From Hepsetus odoe (Eukaryota > Chordata > Actinopteri > Characiformes > Hepsetidae): a stretch of DNA of 64,000 nucleotides. Positions 1 to 12,227 of the stretch are shown one piece after another; the stretch's first letter is position 1; each line of letters starts with the position of its first letter. The translations under genes and the position numbers were made by a program. Where the stretch lies: positions 4,524,486 through 4,588,485 of the forward strand of contig CM029374.1 of the NCBI GenBank assembly GCA_017165825.1, read 5' to 3'. The notes beneath the pieces were generated by a model. It was not told where the DNA came from, made no database searches, and saw only the letters and a list, made by a program, of their open reading frames with translations.

Positions 1-1516
1 AACTGACCTATCCATGCTCCACAAATGCCACTGTTGCAAGGTTTGACAAGCAGTGCAACATCACATTCAACCCAAGGCATTTAGGTTGGATTTTACAGTT
101 GCTGCGTAATGTTGAGTTGTTAGTTCAAATTGCCTCTCTATGATCTATCAGGTTGTAGTCACTCAAAACACAGGCAGGTTGAACGGTGATTCTGATACCA
201 TGCTAATGTTAGCTCAAATTCGACAACAAAAAGCTACATTTTCTATAGTCTAACTGGGTGACGTATAATAAATGCAGTCTGTGATTAATAACGGGAGGGG
301 TTCCAGTCTGCTATTTCTCATAACATATGTGTGGGCTTTGTATGGATGAGTTAGCTGATTTTGGTTCTGTGTAGAAAAAAAAATTGTACGATTTGAAGCA
401 TAGAAAAGGATGCATGAACACGAAGTATTGAAATTTTTGGCCTATTTGAAATTGAGATCAAGTCATTGAAGTCTTGTATGAAAGTGACACAAAGGGCATT
501 TTTGATGGCATGCTGGTCTAATACCGATGAATGTTGCACCAGTTACTGCTGTGATAAACAGCTTCATAAAGGTCACGCTCTAATCATGACTTTACTAATA
601 GCTAGTCTCTCATAAGCTTGATGTGAATTTTGCTGTGATCTCAGTGAGTGCACACGAGTGTATATGAGGGCGAAAGAGAGAGATTGACCCATATGTGAAC
701 ACCGGAGTAGTTGTGGCTGATGGCTGAGGAGAAATATTATGCTGTCCAGCTTCAGCAGGGTGGATGGGTTTAAAGAAACTACTCACACACATGTACAAGA
801 GGATGGCAAACAGAGCCAAACGATACACCAGTTGGACGTTGTGCTATACAGGTGACCCATATTTTTATTTTAAAGCATCTCTGGTGATGCCAGTTTCCTT
901 AACTCTCCTGAACCAGTTGTACCATCTGGGAATTCCATCTGTATCATTCCTGAAGTTATTGTTCATGAGAGCAGTACTGGCTGGAATGAGCTTGAGACGC
1001 AAAGCACCATCATATTTTAAATAACCAAAACATGCCAAATTCAGATGTGATCTTCAGCTTGAAAATAGCATGTCACTCCACATTCGAAGACAGTGAGTTG
1101 GCACTGTTTAAGAAATGTGACCATAACTGATGCATAGTAGAGAGCTGAGAATCATTTCTCAGTGGAAGCACTATTCAATTACTGGAGCATAAAAATAAAA
1201 TCTGGAATATCAATAGAACATTTATCAGTTACCTGAATTTTTCACCCACGAAAAACATTCATATTGGTTGGGCCCTAAGGACATGAATTGATCATTTTTA
1301 TATTGGCCTCTTCAGAGTCCCTATAAAGCAGCAGCAGGGAGGCTGAGTCTTGGTGACCTCGAGTGACCTCTCAGACACTGTGGCTCTCTTGATCTTTTTC
1401 TCTTTCTGAGTGCCGTGAATGTTCTCTGGTGCTTAATGCACAGTCACTGACCTCTCTGACTCATACTGGACTGAAGTCAGTTAATAATCTCTCTTCTGCT
1501 CTCCCATCTCTCTTTG

Positions 1517-1552
<36 letters not shown>

Positions 1553-1611
1553 TCTCATATGTTTCTCTTTCTGGCTGTCTGTCTGTGACACACAGTCTCT
1601 ATCAGCTGTAG
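1..1611 (+). other. ttc27: ttc27 intron (left part cut by window)
   Basis: Non-coding stretch before the first recognisable ttc27 exon. I looked for the preceding ttc27 exon, which should encode a TPR-like helical segment, and did not find it, so it is probably left of the window. The right end carries a TC run followed by an AC microsatellite at about 1510-1552. No transposon was recognised in the rest. Confidence 0.6.
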
Positions 1612-1696
1612 CAGGGAGAAGAGTAATCCCCAGGAGGCGTTGCAGCTGTTGTCCTCAGCACGGCTTAATCTGAAGAGCCTGGCCACCAAAGTTAAA
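1612..1696 (+). CDS. ttc27: TTC27 penultimate coding exon
   Basis: Internal exon of tetratricopeptide repeat protein 27, a conserved TPR protein whose exact role is poorly defined. The frame from 1613 reads REKSNPQEALQLLSSARLNL and continues KSLATKVK. This matches the human C-terminal region as I remember it (SSSQEAVQMLSSVRLNLRGL, then LSKAK). The donor GTCAGT follows at 1697, so the exon ends in phase 0. The acceptor is ambiguous between the AG at 1610-1611 and the AG at 1613-1614. I chose the first because the leading C can complete a Ser codon, which aligns better with human. It joins in frame to the exon at 2394. Earlier exons of this protein of over 800 residues lie to the left. Confidence 0.83.
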
Positions 1697-2393
1697 GTCA
1701 GTACCAGAACTCCTTCTTCCTGACCTCTCTGACCAGGCACTGAACACCTGGAATACTTTCTCATTGTGAAAATAAGGCCATGTAGGAAAACTATAAAGAT
1801 AGAAAAAAAAAAATGTTTTAATGAGGTTTAAAATTTAACAAATTTTTTTCTCCTCTGAGAAACATCATTATTATAACTCAGAATCCATGAAAGGAAAAGA
1901 AAAGTTAGGTAAAAAAAAAAAAATTATATATTTTTTTTGTGTGTGTCAGGTTGTGAGAGGTTTTGGGATCTATTTACAAAGTGAATTTTGGGTTGTTTTT
2001 GACATTTAGTGCTGTAGCTTGTAAACCAGGGAACCGAATTTAGACACCAAACATGTCTGATCGACTACCTCTGAGCTAAGTGGGAATTTTTGTAAATTAA
2101 ACTTTTGGCCAAACTATAAGGCCCGTGAAGCCTTTGAGATTTACATGTGATTAAAGTAAGATGTGTAATACTTCTGTAGGTGTGGAGCCTACTGCTACTC
2201 CTAGTAAACCCAGTTAAATATAATAAAATATCGGAGAATAGTAACGTATAAGGCAAGAGATTCTCACCTGAAAGAGAGAAGGCGTTAAGGATTTTATTGC
2301 ATATGTAGGATATTGGTCACTTGTTTTGCTGGTTTGATGAATTGTGGTTACTTTCTCTGTAATAATCAGATTTGTTTGATTTCTTTTCCACAG
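1697..2393 (+). other. ttc27: ttc27 last intron
   Basis: GT-AG intron of 697 bp, phase 0, with donor GTCAGT and acceptor TTCTTTTCCACAG. It is AT-rich with several A and T homopolymer runs. No mobile element was recognised. Confidence 0.8.
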
Positions 2394-2519
2394 CAACTCT
2401 ATACAGACGTTTCCACTGGAGAGCTTCATGAAGAACTGAGAAATAACGTGATACAACTAGAACAGCTTATCACAGAGCTCCAAGACCTGAGTTCTCAGCT
2501 GCGCAGCCAATCAGAATAG
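2394..2519 (+). CDS. ttc27: TTC27 C-terminal coding exon with stop
   Basis: Last coding exon of TTC27: 41 residues, then TAG at 2517-2519. It begins QLYTDVSTGELHEEL and ends QLITELQDLSSQLRSQSE. The recalled human tail has QLFTDVATGEMSREL and TLVTELQDLSNQFRNQY, a close match over the whole exon. The acceptor TTTTCCACAG is strong and the phase-0 join to the previous exon restores the K-QL junction. The segment looks helical and follows the TPR array. ttc27 lies directly upstream of ltbp1 on the same strand, the gene order I recall for human 2p22, which supports both names. Confidence 0.88.
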   Translation, partial: QLYTDVSTGELHEELRNNVIQLEQLITELQDLSSQLRSQSE

Positions 2520-3530
2520 CCTTTTTACTTCCGGTGACCCCTTGTCTTTATCCAGCCTTTAGCATATTTATGCTGTGCCTTTTCTTACAGTCCAAATCTA
2601 TTCCAAACATAGATTAAGCTTAATTATGGACTAAACTGTTTTTCAGCCTAAAATTTGGTTTAACCTTTGTCTAAGAAACAACCTGAAGCTTGATGAAGGT
2701 TAACATTTGGTTGTCAGCAGTGCTAAGTTGAAAAAAAAAAAAGTCACTAAACTCTCCTAATTGACTCGTTCTTCACATGTATTCCATTCTGTCAATCAAA
2801 GCTGCTGAAGCTTGATGCTTTCCTTTTTTTTTTTTTTTTTTTCTTTCTTTCAGAAGAAAGATAAGTATATGATATCATATGACTTTGTGCATATTAAAAC
2901 AAAGAGGAAATGTGTTTTAGCCCAAAGCCTGACAGTCATCATTTGCTTACATCTCCAGACAAAGACTTCTTTCATTAACTAGTCATCAATGAACTGAAAA
3001 ACCATAGGAGAGGTTAATGCAGGGACGTTCAACGAACCAGCCAGTCTCACATGTTGAGGTGTCGGATGTTTTGGCATTGTTCCACGAAGCATCTTTCAGC
3101 TACTGAAGCCAGGTTTGACGTTTTCTTTCAATGTCCAGATATAATTAGTAGCTGGAGCCAAAACTCCGTGTACCCAAAAACAAAAACCTAGTCTACTAGA
3201 AAAAGAAATGCATGTGATTAAAGATTAAAATCAATGATGTCAAGGTCTTACACATGGAACGATTGTATTACCTTCTCTGAAAATAAATGATTGGCCTGTA
3301 CTTTATCACTTTTCTGTCTCTTTTCAAATTTTGACTCCTGAAAAATAAAAAAACAATATTGTTTTGACATTTTACAAAGAGAAATGGGCTAGAATTATGG
3401 TGCAGTGCTTGTAGAACTACTCTCCAGTTTCTCTCTTCTCAGTCATGAAGAATGACATCATTACAACTTTGCTGCAGCGTCAAAAGGGATGCTCAGTTTA
3501 TAACAGAATAAAGAGGTTGGGATAAGTGCT
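2520..3530 (+). other. ttc27: ttc27 3' UTR with candidate poly(A) signals
   Basis: Non-coding sequence after the ttc27 stop. AATAAA hexamers occur at 3282-3287, 3344-3349 and 3507-3512, so the transcript may end within about 30 bp of any of them. A T-rich tract lies at 2824-2850. Which signal is used cannot be told from sequence. Confidence 0.5.
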
Positions 3531-5437
3531 TTTTCTTTGTTTTCTACTCAGCTTGGTGAACCAGTTCTAGTAGGTGGATTTACAGTACCTTACACGTCTG
3601 GAGGATTAAAAGGCCTTAAACTTTGTTTCATTATTTGTGGATGAGGTTATCCTGTTGTTATTTATCTCAATTCTAATGATGCAAATTTTCCTTTCTTCGA
3701 GGGAACGTTTCTTCTGTTCTTACTTAATGTCAAACTGCTTTCGGAGAAAATGTATTCCGCATGCAAGCAGTTGACGAAAGAGTTCTCAGAACTGCCTGTG
3801 TGCTATTCCACTGTATGTTATTACGCCAGTTTGCAGGGAAAACAGTTCTAGATATGTGAAGTATGTCTTTGATTAACCCCCTTTTTTTTTTTTATTATTA
3901 TTATTTTTATTTTTTTTTTTACCTCTACCAAAATATCCTGTTGTGTCATTCCCCCGGGAAGGAAAAGAATCCAGTCTTCTTCTGCCAAATAACTTTCTCA
4001 TAGCTGTCTTACTGCTGGCCTCCTTTAAGAAATGACATCGCTCTTATGTCATGTGGCCGAAAGTATCATCATGAGTGAGCCTAATGAGACTATAATGAGA
4101 AAACTATTCCTTTGTGAGAAATGTGTCTCGCTCCCTTCAAAAAGTGCAGCGCTGAGGGCATTGGGAAAGCATTGCGAGAACTTTGCCCGTTAGTTAGGAA
4201 CCCCAGGAATGCCGGGAACCAGGAAACACAAGACTGACACTGAACAAACATCCTGTGTCTGCGTCCGAGACGGGCTGATTTAAGTGCTTCCAGAGATTAC
4301 GCAATAGGGCTGAGTAACAGGAGTGATGTTAATCCAGCAATGCCACGCTCAGCCTGCTGGTTATTATTACTGCCTCTTAAAAAAACACATTTCCTCTCAA
4401 GGCTCTTGAGCGAGAAGGAGCGGCGATACTGCAGATTCTAGGAGAAGACCGACTGTGGGGGAGTGAGGGAGCAAATGGCAGAAAAGTCTCAGAGGTGAAA
4501 GCCTTACAGCACCATTTCCTCCAGGTCTCACCAACTTCATCCACAACTAAACAGAGGCAAGGTCCTCCTTCCAACTCAGGCTGCGTATTTCAGGGTTCTT
4601 TTCCACCTCCTTTTAGGGCAAGAGAATATGGCAGTGTTTGTGAGTGGAGAACTACAGTTAGTCATTACATGCTTTCTCTTACACTTTAACTAACCAGAGA
4701 TGAAGAAGAATACCAGATCATGAAGTACAAGGTCTACCTGGACTGGTAGCCAACCAGTGAAACCCCCTTTAGCACAGTATTCCAGACAGATATTCATTTG
4801 AAATGGAAACCGATCATCCCGTGGTAAACCCTCAACGGAAGAAGCTGAAAGAAGAAGGTGCCAGAGTTACAGGACAATATTTTAAGTTGCTAAATAGCTT
4901 TGCAGGTTGGAGAGATCCCCTCCTCCATACATTGCTCCTGTGTTTAGAACAGAAAAGTTTAATCTTGGCACTTGTAACAGTCAAATAACTGGTTTGACTA
5001 AATTGTATACAATCAAGCCCACATAACGCTTCATAAACACTGGACAAGTGTGGGCGTAACCTTAGCCTGATTATTCTGACAGTTCAAGTGCCTCTTTTTT
5101 TAATTGAGGTAATGACGGTCACAATAGGTCTTTAATGGAGGCCTATCTTGCTTTATTTTCTCTGATAGTGTGTAGTTTTTTTGTTTTTTTTTTACATGAA
5201 AAGTGTGTAAGTTGCCATGCTAAATGTACCCTCAAAGAGGAGACTTTAGTAAGAAAAATCTCATGTCACATGGTCTGTAGTCTTCACTTTTGTGATGCAG
5301 TTGGTTACCCCATCCTACCTGTATTGGGCCACACCCCTGCAAGCTGACCACTTCCTCCCCCCGCCAACCAAGATTTTTACAATGCTCTCTGTTGTTAGAC
5401 AGAGGAGGTATTACTGTAAGTCGTCGTCTTCTTCTTT
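3531..5437. other. Intergenic, no gene seen
   Basis: Between ttc27 and the first LINE fragment. It holds a T/A-rich low-complexity patch at about 3880-3920 and no recognisable exon or transposon. The short open frames here show no family resemblance. Confidence 0.5.
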
Positions 5438-5776
5438 CAGCTGCTCCTGTTTAGGGAGTCGTCACAGCAGATAAACCGTCTCCGTTTCTTCCGGTCTTCT
5501 GCATCTTCCACCTTCAAACCAACCACCTGCATGTCCTCTCTCACCACGTCCATCAACCTCCACTTTGGTCTTCCTTATTTTTTCTTTCCTGGCAGCTCCA
5601 TCTTCAACATCCTTCTCCCAATATACTCCTCGTCTCTCCTCTGCACAGGTCCAAACCAACACAAACGTCCTTCTCTAACTTTGTCTCCAAAACGCCTAAC
5701 CTGAACTGTCCCTCTAATATGCTTCTGATCCTATCCGTCCTCGTCACACCCAACAAAAATCTCAGCATCTTTAACT
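5438..5776 (-). mobile_element. Non-LTR retrotransposon (LINE) 3' fragment
   Basis: Minus-strand remnant of the C-terminal end of a LINE polyprotein. Read in reverse it resembles the fragment at 8922-9433: a FGHVQRRDEDYIG-like block, then a basic PGKRKRGRPKRRF-like block, then the CTGCTCCTGTTTAGG end. Stops and frameshifts break it. Confidence 0.75.
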
Positions 5777-5939
5777 ACTGTAAGTAGACGTCATTATTTG
5801 TGAAAATGATGTTTCATTTGCAGACTTGCGCTGTTGCAAACAAATCGGCTGCACAGCTGCTCATTTTTCTGAAGTTGTCTTTAGCAAAGCTTTGTAGCAA
5901 ACTGACCAATAAGAATACAATGTCCATCTGCTGGCCATT

Positions 5940-6105
5940 TACACAGGGATGGGAGGCCAAAACACAGGGCCTCTAACTGACAGTCTCAGATTGAAGATAA
6001 AAACAGGACAGAAAAGATGTCTATGATGAAACACACCTGGTTTTGTGAGTGTGCAGGACACCAGCCTTTCAGCACTGGAGTTGCCCACCCCTGCTGTACA
6101 TGTAT
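5940..6105. repeat. Possible hAT-MITE remnant
   Basis: The segment ending around 6060-6104 (AGCACTGGAGTTGCCCACCC) resembles the ends of common short teleost hAT-like elements. Neither a second terminus nor a target-site duplication was found. The rest of 5777-7243 shows nothing recognisable. Confidence 0.25.
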
Positions 6106-7243
6106 TTTAGGAAAAACCAAGAATAAAATTATATAAACTCAAAAGGAACCTCCTCTTAGTCCAAAGAGCAGAGAACCAAAGTAGACAGGCTGCCAGTCCC
6201 TCGCAGGTAAAGCTCACAAGTAAAACACATAGAAAGGAACAACTCTTGTTCATAACTTGTGTGATAAAATGTATTATCAATTTATCATCTTTCTTTTTTC
6301 AAAATGTTGCCAGAATCGTGGATCAGCCAGTTTATTGTTAGCTTACTCCTGGGTGTGTGAGGGAAATGAAGGCACTGATCAAAGTGTTGGCTAAGATCAA
6401 ATCCTGCTTTCTCATCATTTTCCCAAGATGCAAAGGGTAAAAAAAATATGTTCCAATTAAGGCAACTAGTGCACATGTACCTTGAAAGGAGTTCAACCAA
6501 AATGTGATCCCTCTCTGCCCACGGCTGTTAGTTCCAGGCTTGGTTACACTGCTTATTCAGTAGTACTTGATGACCCTAGAGGTGCTTCAGGATGTCCTTC
6601 AGAAGCAATTGAGTAATTAAGGGAGGAAAGAGCATGACAATAGTCACTTGAACATGATTCAACTACTACCAGTGAGTGTTGGTGTGTTTTGAGGATTCAC
6701 TGGATCGCGTCATGTCAGACAGTTTTGTTCATTTTTTTTTTCTTTGTCAATGTGCTTTCAAGCGCAAAGTCAACATTGCATCGAACCGACTGTCGTGACA
6801 GTGAGTTCTGACAATCGCCAGCTTTGCATCCTTTGAGAGAAGCAATGTGTAAAGGGAGGGATTTGTGGGTTGAAGCCTCTGTGATATCAGCATTGTTCTG
6901 CAGTCAGGACCAGTTTTAGAAAAAAGTCAGGCTGTCATGGAGATCTACAGTCTCTGCTGAGGTGGAACTGAACAGTTTGGAATTTAAAAATGATCCCTAA
7001 TAGACAAGTAAATCTGGGCTCACTTTACTGTTCAACACTTTTGGCACATTTGATCCAGAATCTCAGGCTGTGTAAATCTAGAACATGGACTAGAGTTGAA
7101 TCAAAGCTTATTTTTCGTTTACCTTCATTGGTGGTTCCAATGTACTTAGATCCATGAGTCCAAATATTCGGCTTCTAGTCTATTGTTAGAAGCGAGTAGA
7201 ATATTGATGATGCTGAATATTAACCCACATCTTTTTCTTTCTT

Positions 7244-7513
7244 TGGTTACTATCCAGGGCAGTGGTGGCCTAGTGGTAACGGCGTTGGCCGCAGGATCGG
7301 GGGTTCGAACTCCTTCCCAATGGGTTGCCCTGAGGTACCCTTGAGCAAGGTGCCGTCCCCGTCCTGCTCCTCCCTGCGATGGGCTGGCAACCTGTCCAGG
7401 GTGCGTCCACCGTCCTCGCCCTGTGTGCGCTGGGTTGGACACCAGCACTCCCCCGCGACCCCGTTTGGGACAAGCGGCAGAAAATGGATGGATGGATAGA
7501 TGGTTACTATCCA
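7244..7513 (+). mobile_element. Full-length mosaic SINE with 13-bp target-site duplication
   Basis: The element is 7257-7500, flanked by a perfect 13-bp direct repeat TGGTTACTATCCA at 7244-7256 and 7501-7513. The head is tRNA-like: GTGGCCTAGTGGTAACGG resembles an A box and GGGTTCGAACTC a B box. The body CCCTGAGGTACCCTTGAGCA is shared with the other SINEs of the window. The tail differs: from about 7371 it is a LINE-type 3' end (GATGGGCTGGCAACCTGTCC) ending in ATGG repeats. The intact duplication and full length point to a fairly recent insertion. Confidence 0.88.
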
Positions 7514-8129
7514 TTTATACCCATCCTTCTGTTTGTTTTCAGAATTTCACTGCATATAGACATACTGGGAGCATCCAGAATGAACATTTTTGAAACAGCC
7601 TAGGAGTTTGGAAAGAAGAACTCTGGTGACTTTTTACGACAAAGTTTACGACAAATTATTTTAATAATTGAAGTAATACGAAGGGGTCTGACTTGATCAG
7701 AGTCCACCTGAGTGTAATTTTATTTGTTTATAGTATGCACATCTGTCTCTACAAGTCTGAAAGATTAAATATTGAGATTGAGGAAAATTATCCACAGACC
7801 TGCGAGACAGGGTTGTGTTAAGACACAGATCTGGGAAGGTTACAAGAACATGCCCATGGGCATGGTAACCGCCATCTTTCTCAAATGTACGAGTTGGAAC
7901 CATCATCAATCTTCTCATACCAGGCTGCTCACATAAACTGGGATATAAAACATCTCCTTCTATTCCATTTAAGCTTATCAGATTTTCTTATGAACTTAAT
8001 ATCATGTATTGTTCAATTCCTTGAATTATTGAGCTTTATTGAGAGCCTAGAGCTCTGTCTGCATTTATCTAGTGGAGATGGTCCATTTTGCCCTCCAAAG
8101 TGGGCGGTCCTTCAAGGGTGTGACATCAC

Positions 8130-8606
8130 ATGAAAATGATGTATAATCAAATGCAGCAGCACCAAGTTGTAGAAGCGTTTTTGTCTAACAGAGACTGTGA
8201 CAGAGTGACAGATGGATGCAGAATCCATTTCCAGAGTGCTCAGGCTGTGGTGAAGATTAACATTTCAAGACCAGAAACAGCCAGCAAAACGCCAGGAAAA
8301 CTCCAGGAGTGATCCAGCCAGAGTCTGGACTTGAACCCATTAGAGCATCTCTGGAGAGACCTGGAAATGGTTGTGCACCGATGCTCGGCATGCAACCTAG
8401 ATGAGCTTAAAAGATTCTGCCAAGAATAATAGAAGAAACATCCAAAGAGCTTTTTCTTTTTCTTTTTTTTTTTTTTTGCCTTGTGATTGTGGAGTATTAG
8501 AAAAAACTGAATCCATTTTAAATTGAGTTCATTTAAAGATGAGCCTAAAACAAAACAAAATGTGGAAAAGTTGAAAGGGTCTGAAAACTTTCCGAATATA
8601 CAGGTT
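8130..8606 (+). mobile_element. Decayed Tc1/mariner element, 3' part
   Basis: About 8310-8420 encodes a degenerate transposase C-terminus: the DNA reads as SLDLNPLEHLWRDL, the usual block around the last acidic catalytic residue, but stops and frameshifts surround it. The right end GGGTCTGAAAACTTTCCGAA is the typical inverted-repeat end of a common fish Tc1 family. The 5' half and left inverted repeat are missing, so it cannot move by itself. Confidence 0.75.
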
Positions 8607-8844
8607 CAAGCCAAACCAGCCCACAGAGTATACACTTGGCAACCACCCGTTCCTTCAACCAAACAAGTCCTGGACCTGTATTCACAAAGAGTGCAGAACT
8701 GAGATGAGTTTTCCATGACTGTAATTACTATAATTGGCAGAGAAATCTGAATCATTTAATCTACCTCTTGAAAACTCCTCATTTAAACTCCCCAGCTTTT
8801 ACTTTCATTCTTTTCATCTTCTCCTTTGTCATACTCATGTCTTT

Positions 8845-8876
8845 TGTGTGTGTGTGTGTGCGCGTGTGTGCATGCA
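8845..8876. repeat. TG microsatellite
   Basis: (TG)n with CG interruptions, then CATGCATGC. Ordinary simple repeat. Confidence 0.9.
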
Positions 8877-8921
8877 TGCTTTTTTTCTAAAGCATGCACC
8901 CTGTTTTTTTACTTGAAATGT

Positions 8922-9433
8922 GCTGCTCCCGTTTAGGGGTCACCACAGTGGAGCATCCATTTCCATTTCTTCCAATCCTCTGCATCTTCATCCCTCAACC
9001 CGACCACCTATATGTCCTCTCTCACCACCTCCATAAACCTCCTCTTTGGTCTTCCTCTTTTCCTCTTTCCTGGCAGCTCCATCTTCAACATTCTCCTCCC
9101 AATATAATCCTCGTCTCTCCTCTGCACATGTCCAAACCAACGCAACCTTGCTTCACTAACTTTGTCTCCAAGATGTCTAACCTGATCTGTCCCTCTAATA
9201 TACTCATTTCTAATCCTGTCTATCTTTGTCACACTCAACGAAAATCTCAGCATCTTTAACTCTGACACCTCCAGCTCCGCCTCATGTCTTTTTGTCGGTA
9301 CCACTGTCTGCAACACATATAGCATAGCTGGTCTCACTACTGCCCTGTAAACCCTCCCTTTTACTCTTGCCAGTACCCTTCTGTCACAGATAACTCCAGC
9401 TACTCTTCTCCACCCGAATGACGACATACCCAA
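8922..9433 (-). mobile_element. LINE 3' fragment, C-terminal polyprotein region
   Basis: A 141-codon minus-strand open frame (9008-9433) gives the C-terminus of a fish LINE endonuclease/reverse-transcriptase polyprotein. Visible blocks are CDRRVLARVKGRVYRAVV, RLRWFGHVQRRDEDYIG, and the basic LPGKRKRGRPKRRF. The reverse-transcriptase catalytic core is absent because of 5' truncation. The remaining frame is intact, so this copy is younger than those at 5438 and 27436. Confidence 0.88.
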
Positions 9434-10283
9434 GTGATGAATACTTCACTGTCCCAACTTTTTGGAAGATGCCTGAAAAGCAGGAATGGAATAGATGTAT
9501 ATTAACAAGTGCAATGAATTTAATGACCTCCAAACCTTTGAGACCCCACCCCAGTTTCAGATTCTAAACCTCAAGGAAAACATGGGAGCTGAGCTGAAAA
9601 GGAGACCCAAGGTCATCGGTTCTCAGCCTGTATTCTCTGGTCATTGTTGAAGGAAGCTCATTGCTGGAACATCGACAGAGTGAAGGACATACAAATCTCC
9701 AAGGTGACTATGGAGCTGACTATATGAAGCCGTAGTGAAGTTTTGAATGTTGTTTAATTAACCAACATAGCACCTCCACCGAGGACTGTGCTCTTTTGCA
9801 TGCGGCAGGTCGGTCCTGTTGTTTTCGTGTGAGTCCAGCTGCAAAGCGCTGTTTGTCAGACTCAAAAGTGCCGAAATAATGACTATCAAATGAGACATCT
9901 GAAGCTCCTCAAGGGTTGGCTCACTTAAGAACAACTGTCACATCAATCAGTGTTCCATCTCTGAAACATGCCTCGCCCCACACGCCCAAACTGCACACAT
10001 CTGTCTGATGCCCAAGAGGGACTTTTAAGTGTGTCCCTTGTAGCTACTGCGGGCGTGTGCTGAGTCACCCCCTAACAATCGCAGCGGAAGCGATTGTTAC
10101 ATGCCAATGAACTAAAACAGGCCACTGACTGAAGACACACCTTCAAGGATTATGAGTGAATGGAAGAATTTCACTTGCATATAATTTGGTGTAGTGATGA
10201 AGCATTTTAATGTGTATGGCTTCATGTGCTGTCTGTCTATCTATCTACCCATCCATCCAGCTACATACAGAGAGAAGTATCTC
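9434..10283. other. Intergenic, nothing recognised
   Basis: No exon, RNA gene or transposon was recognised. A short CTAT/CCAT-type simple repeat occurs at about 10232-10260. Confidence 0.5.
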
Positions 10284-10570
10284 TTTCTCACTCATTTTCA
10301 TAGCCGCTTGTCCTAATTACGGTTGCAGTGGGTTCTGGAATCTATCCCACAGGGCGAAAGGCGAGGAAACACCCTGACACAGACTAACTCACACCTAGGG
10401 GGAAACTGAATTTCTCCAAACCACTGGACGTTCATGTCTTTGGAAGGTGGAAGGAAACCCACATGGGAGAACATGCAAACTCCACACAGAAAGAACCCAG
10501 ACCGTCCCGTATGGGAATCAAACCCAGGACCTTCTCGCTGCGAGGCGACAGTGCTACCCACTGCATCATG
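10284..10570 (-). repeat. L2-like 3' tail repeat, reverse orientation
   Basis: Contains the familiar teleost repeat blocks in reverse: CTATCCCACAGGGCGAAAGG, ATGTCTTTGGAAGGTGGAAG, AACATGCAAACTCCACACAG, AACCCAGGACCTTCTCGCTG, ending in a GGCGACAGTGCTACC block. It belongs with the + strand copies at 24400, 38925 and 40650. Confidence 0.75.
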
Positions 10571-10888
10571 GAGAGTTTCAAAATAATTAGCTCTTCTCTT
10601 AATCAGAGTAGCACAGATTTGCAGCGTCCTTTCCAACAACGTTTGGAAATAACTTGTGTCCAAACCCTACGGCACCTTTTCAAGTTGACAGTTCTGTCTC
10701 ATTAGCTGAACGCTCATTCCCAACTTGTGGTTCCAGCTTGTGAGAAAGATTTGGAGACTGGAGAGAAGCATCATCTTTTTGCTTTTCTTTGGGCTGAATA
10801 TAGTAGTTTTGTCCCAATTGTGGAGAACGCTTGGGGTCTTTATCCAGGTGTCCAGTGATACATAAATCATCAGTGATGGTGTGATGTT

Positions 10889-11040
10889 GAAGTGAAAGTG
10901 AATATTTGCCATTGTGAAACACAGCACAGCACACAGTGAAACATAATGAAATGCAACCAGTGTCCAGTGCCCGGGGAGTAGTGAAGGGGACGGTACCTTG
11001 CTCAAGGGTACCTCAGGGCAACCTTCTGCTCCGGGATTCC
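10889..11040 (-). mobile_element. tRNA-derived SINE fragment (minus)
   Basis: Reverse copy of the main SINE family: tail GAAGTGAAAGTGAATATTTG, then the CACAGCACAGCACACAGTG block, then GGTACCTTGCTCAAGGGTAC. The tRNA-like head is missing. Confidence 0.8.
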
Positions 11041-12227
11041 TTTATTTGAACAAAGCCTTCAGAATTTCCTCCCCCCTCAAAAAACACCCCCAAAAACCCC
11101 AGACTGTCACCGAGCCACCTCCGTATTTCACTGCAGGAACAACACACTCTGTGCTGCGCTGTTCCTCAGTCCTCTGCCCAGCATAAACCCTTCACCTCCC
11201 CTAATCACTGAAATTGACATTGCACGTCCACTTCCAGTCCAGAACACAGTGTTGTTTAGGCCATAATTGTCTCTTTTTTTTTGTAAATACCACAAAGTAC
11301 AGGGTTTCCAGTAGAAGCTGGAGTTTCTAACATCAGTGAAAAGAAATTTAACACAAAGTGAATGTCAGTCACTAAAGACAAACCTTATCTGTCGTCTTCA
11401 AAACCAACACTTTCAGCATTTATGGCACAATAATGTGTTACTACAGGCTATAATATATTAACAACCAGTCACATTTACAATTGTTTTAAGTATATCTCAA
11501 ATTTCCTTGCAGTAAAATCTTGAAAAAGCAGCGTATCAATTACTTTATGAAATAAATTGCGAGTGCTCAAATTAGAAACTTGTCACATCGCAACTGGACA
11601 TGGTGTGACCAGCGAAAGACTCAGTATTGCGGATTGATATGTAATAGTGTCTGGAAATTGTTTTGTTTCCGGTAAAATGTAGTATTTTGTCAGACAATAG
11701 CTTATTGATAAAGATCAAAGTGATCCCGATGGCAATCTCACGCTAGAACTCATGATTTAGATGAAATTCACGTTAGATTTTCCATGTGCAATGGCAATTT
11801 CAAAAGCTTTAAACAGGAAAAGGGTGGCGCTTGCGAGTAAACATCTAAACTCTTATTTGACTTATTGTTCTTGAATTTATTTTCCTGCTCATTTTATTAT
11901 TATTTTTCAATATTTGGATGATAAAGAAAGACTACAACTTGGGGCATGAACAGTACTGTTAACCCAGAGAGGAATCTCTAAGAGCAGCTCTGGCCAATCC
12001 TAATGGCTTTAGCACCAGTACAATCGTTTCATTGCTGTAGAAATCATCCATCCATCCATTCTTTCATCTATCCATCAATTAATTAATTTATTATCTGGGT
12101 CATTTATTATAACCAGGAAACGAGGGGGGGCTGCTGGATCTCATCACTCATGCGGTGAAGGCAAACATCCATGTCTTTGGACCGAAGAAAGACACACTGT
12201 TGCAGAACATCCCAGAAACACGCATTG
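11041..12227. other. Intergenic, AT-rich
   Basis: No gene recognised. At 12045-12080 there are CCAT repeats and downstream a weak L2-tail match (ATCCATGTCTTTGGACCGAA at about 12168), probably an old reverse LINE tail. Confidence 0.4.

Noticed and set aside
764..1024. 86-codon frame in the ttc27 intron, considered as the preceding ttc27 exon
   Set aside because: The translation does not resemble the TPR-region sequence that should precede the penultimate exon.
7146..7514. 122-codon antisense frame
   Set aside because: Runs through the GC-rich body of the mosaic SINE; same artefact at 21627-21812.
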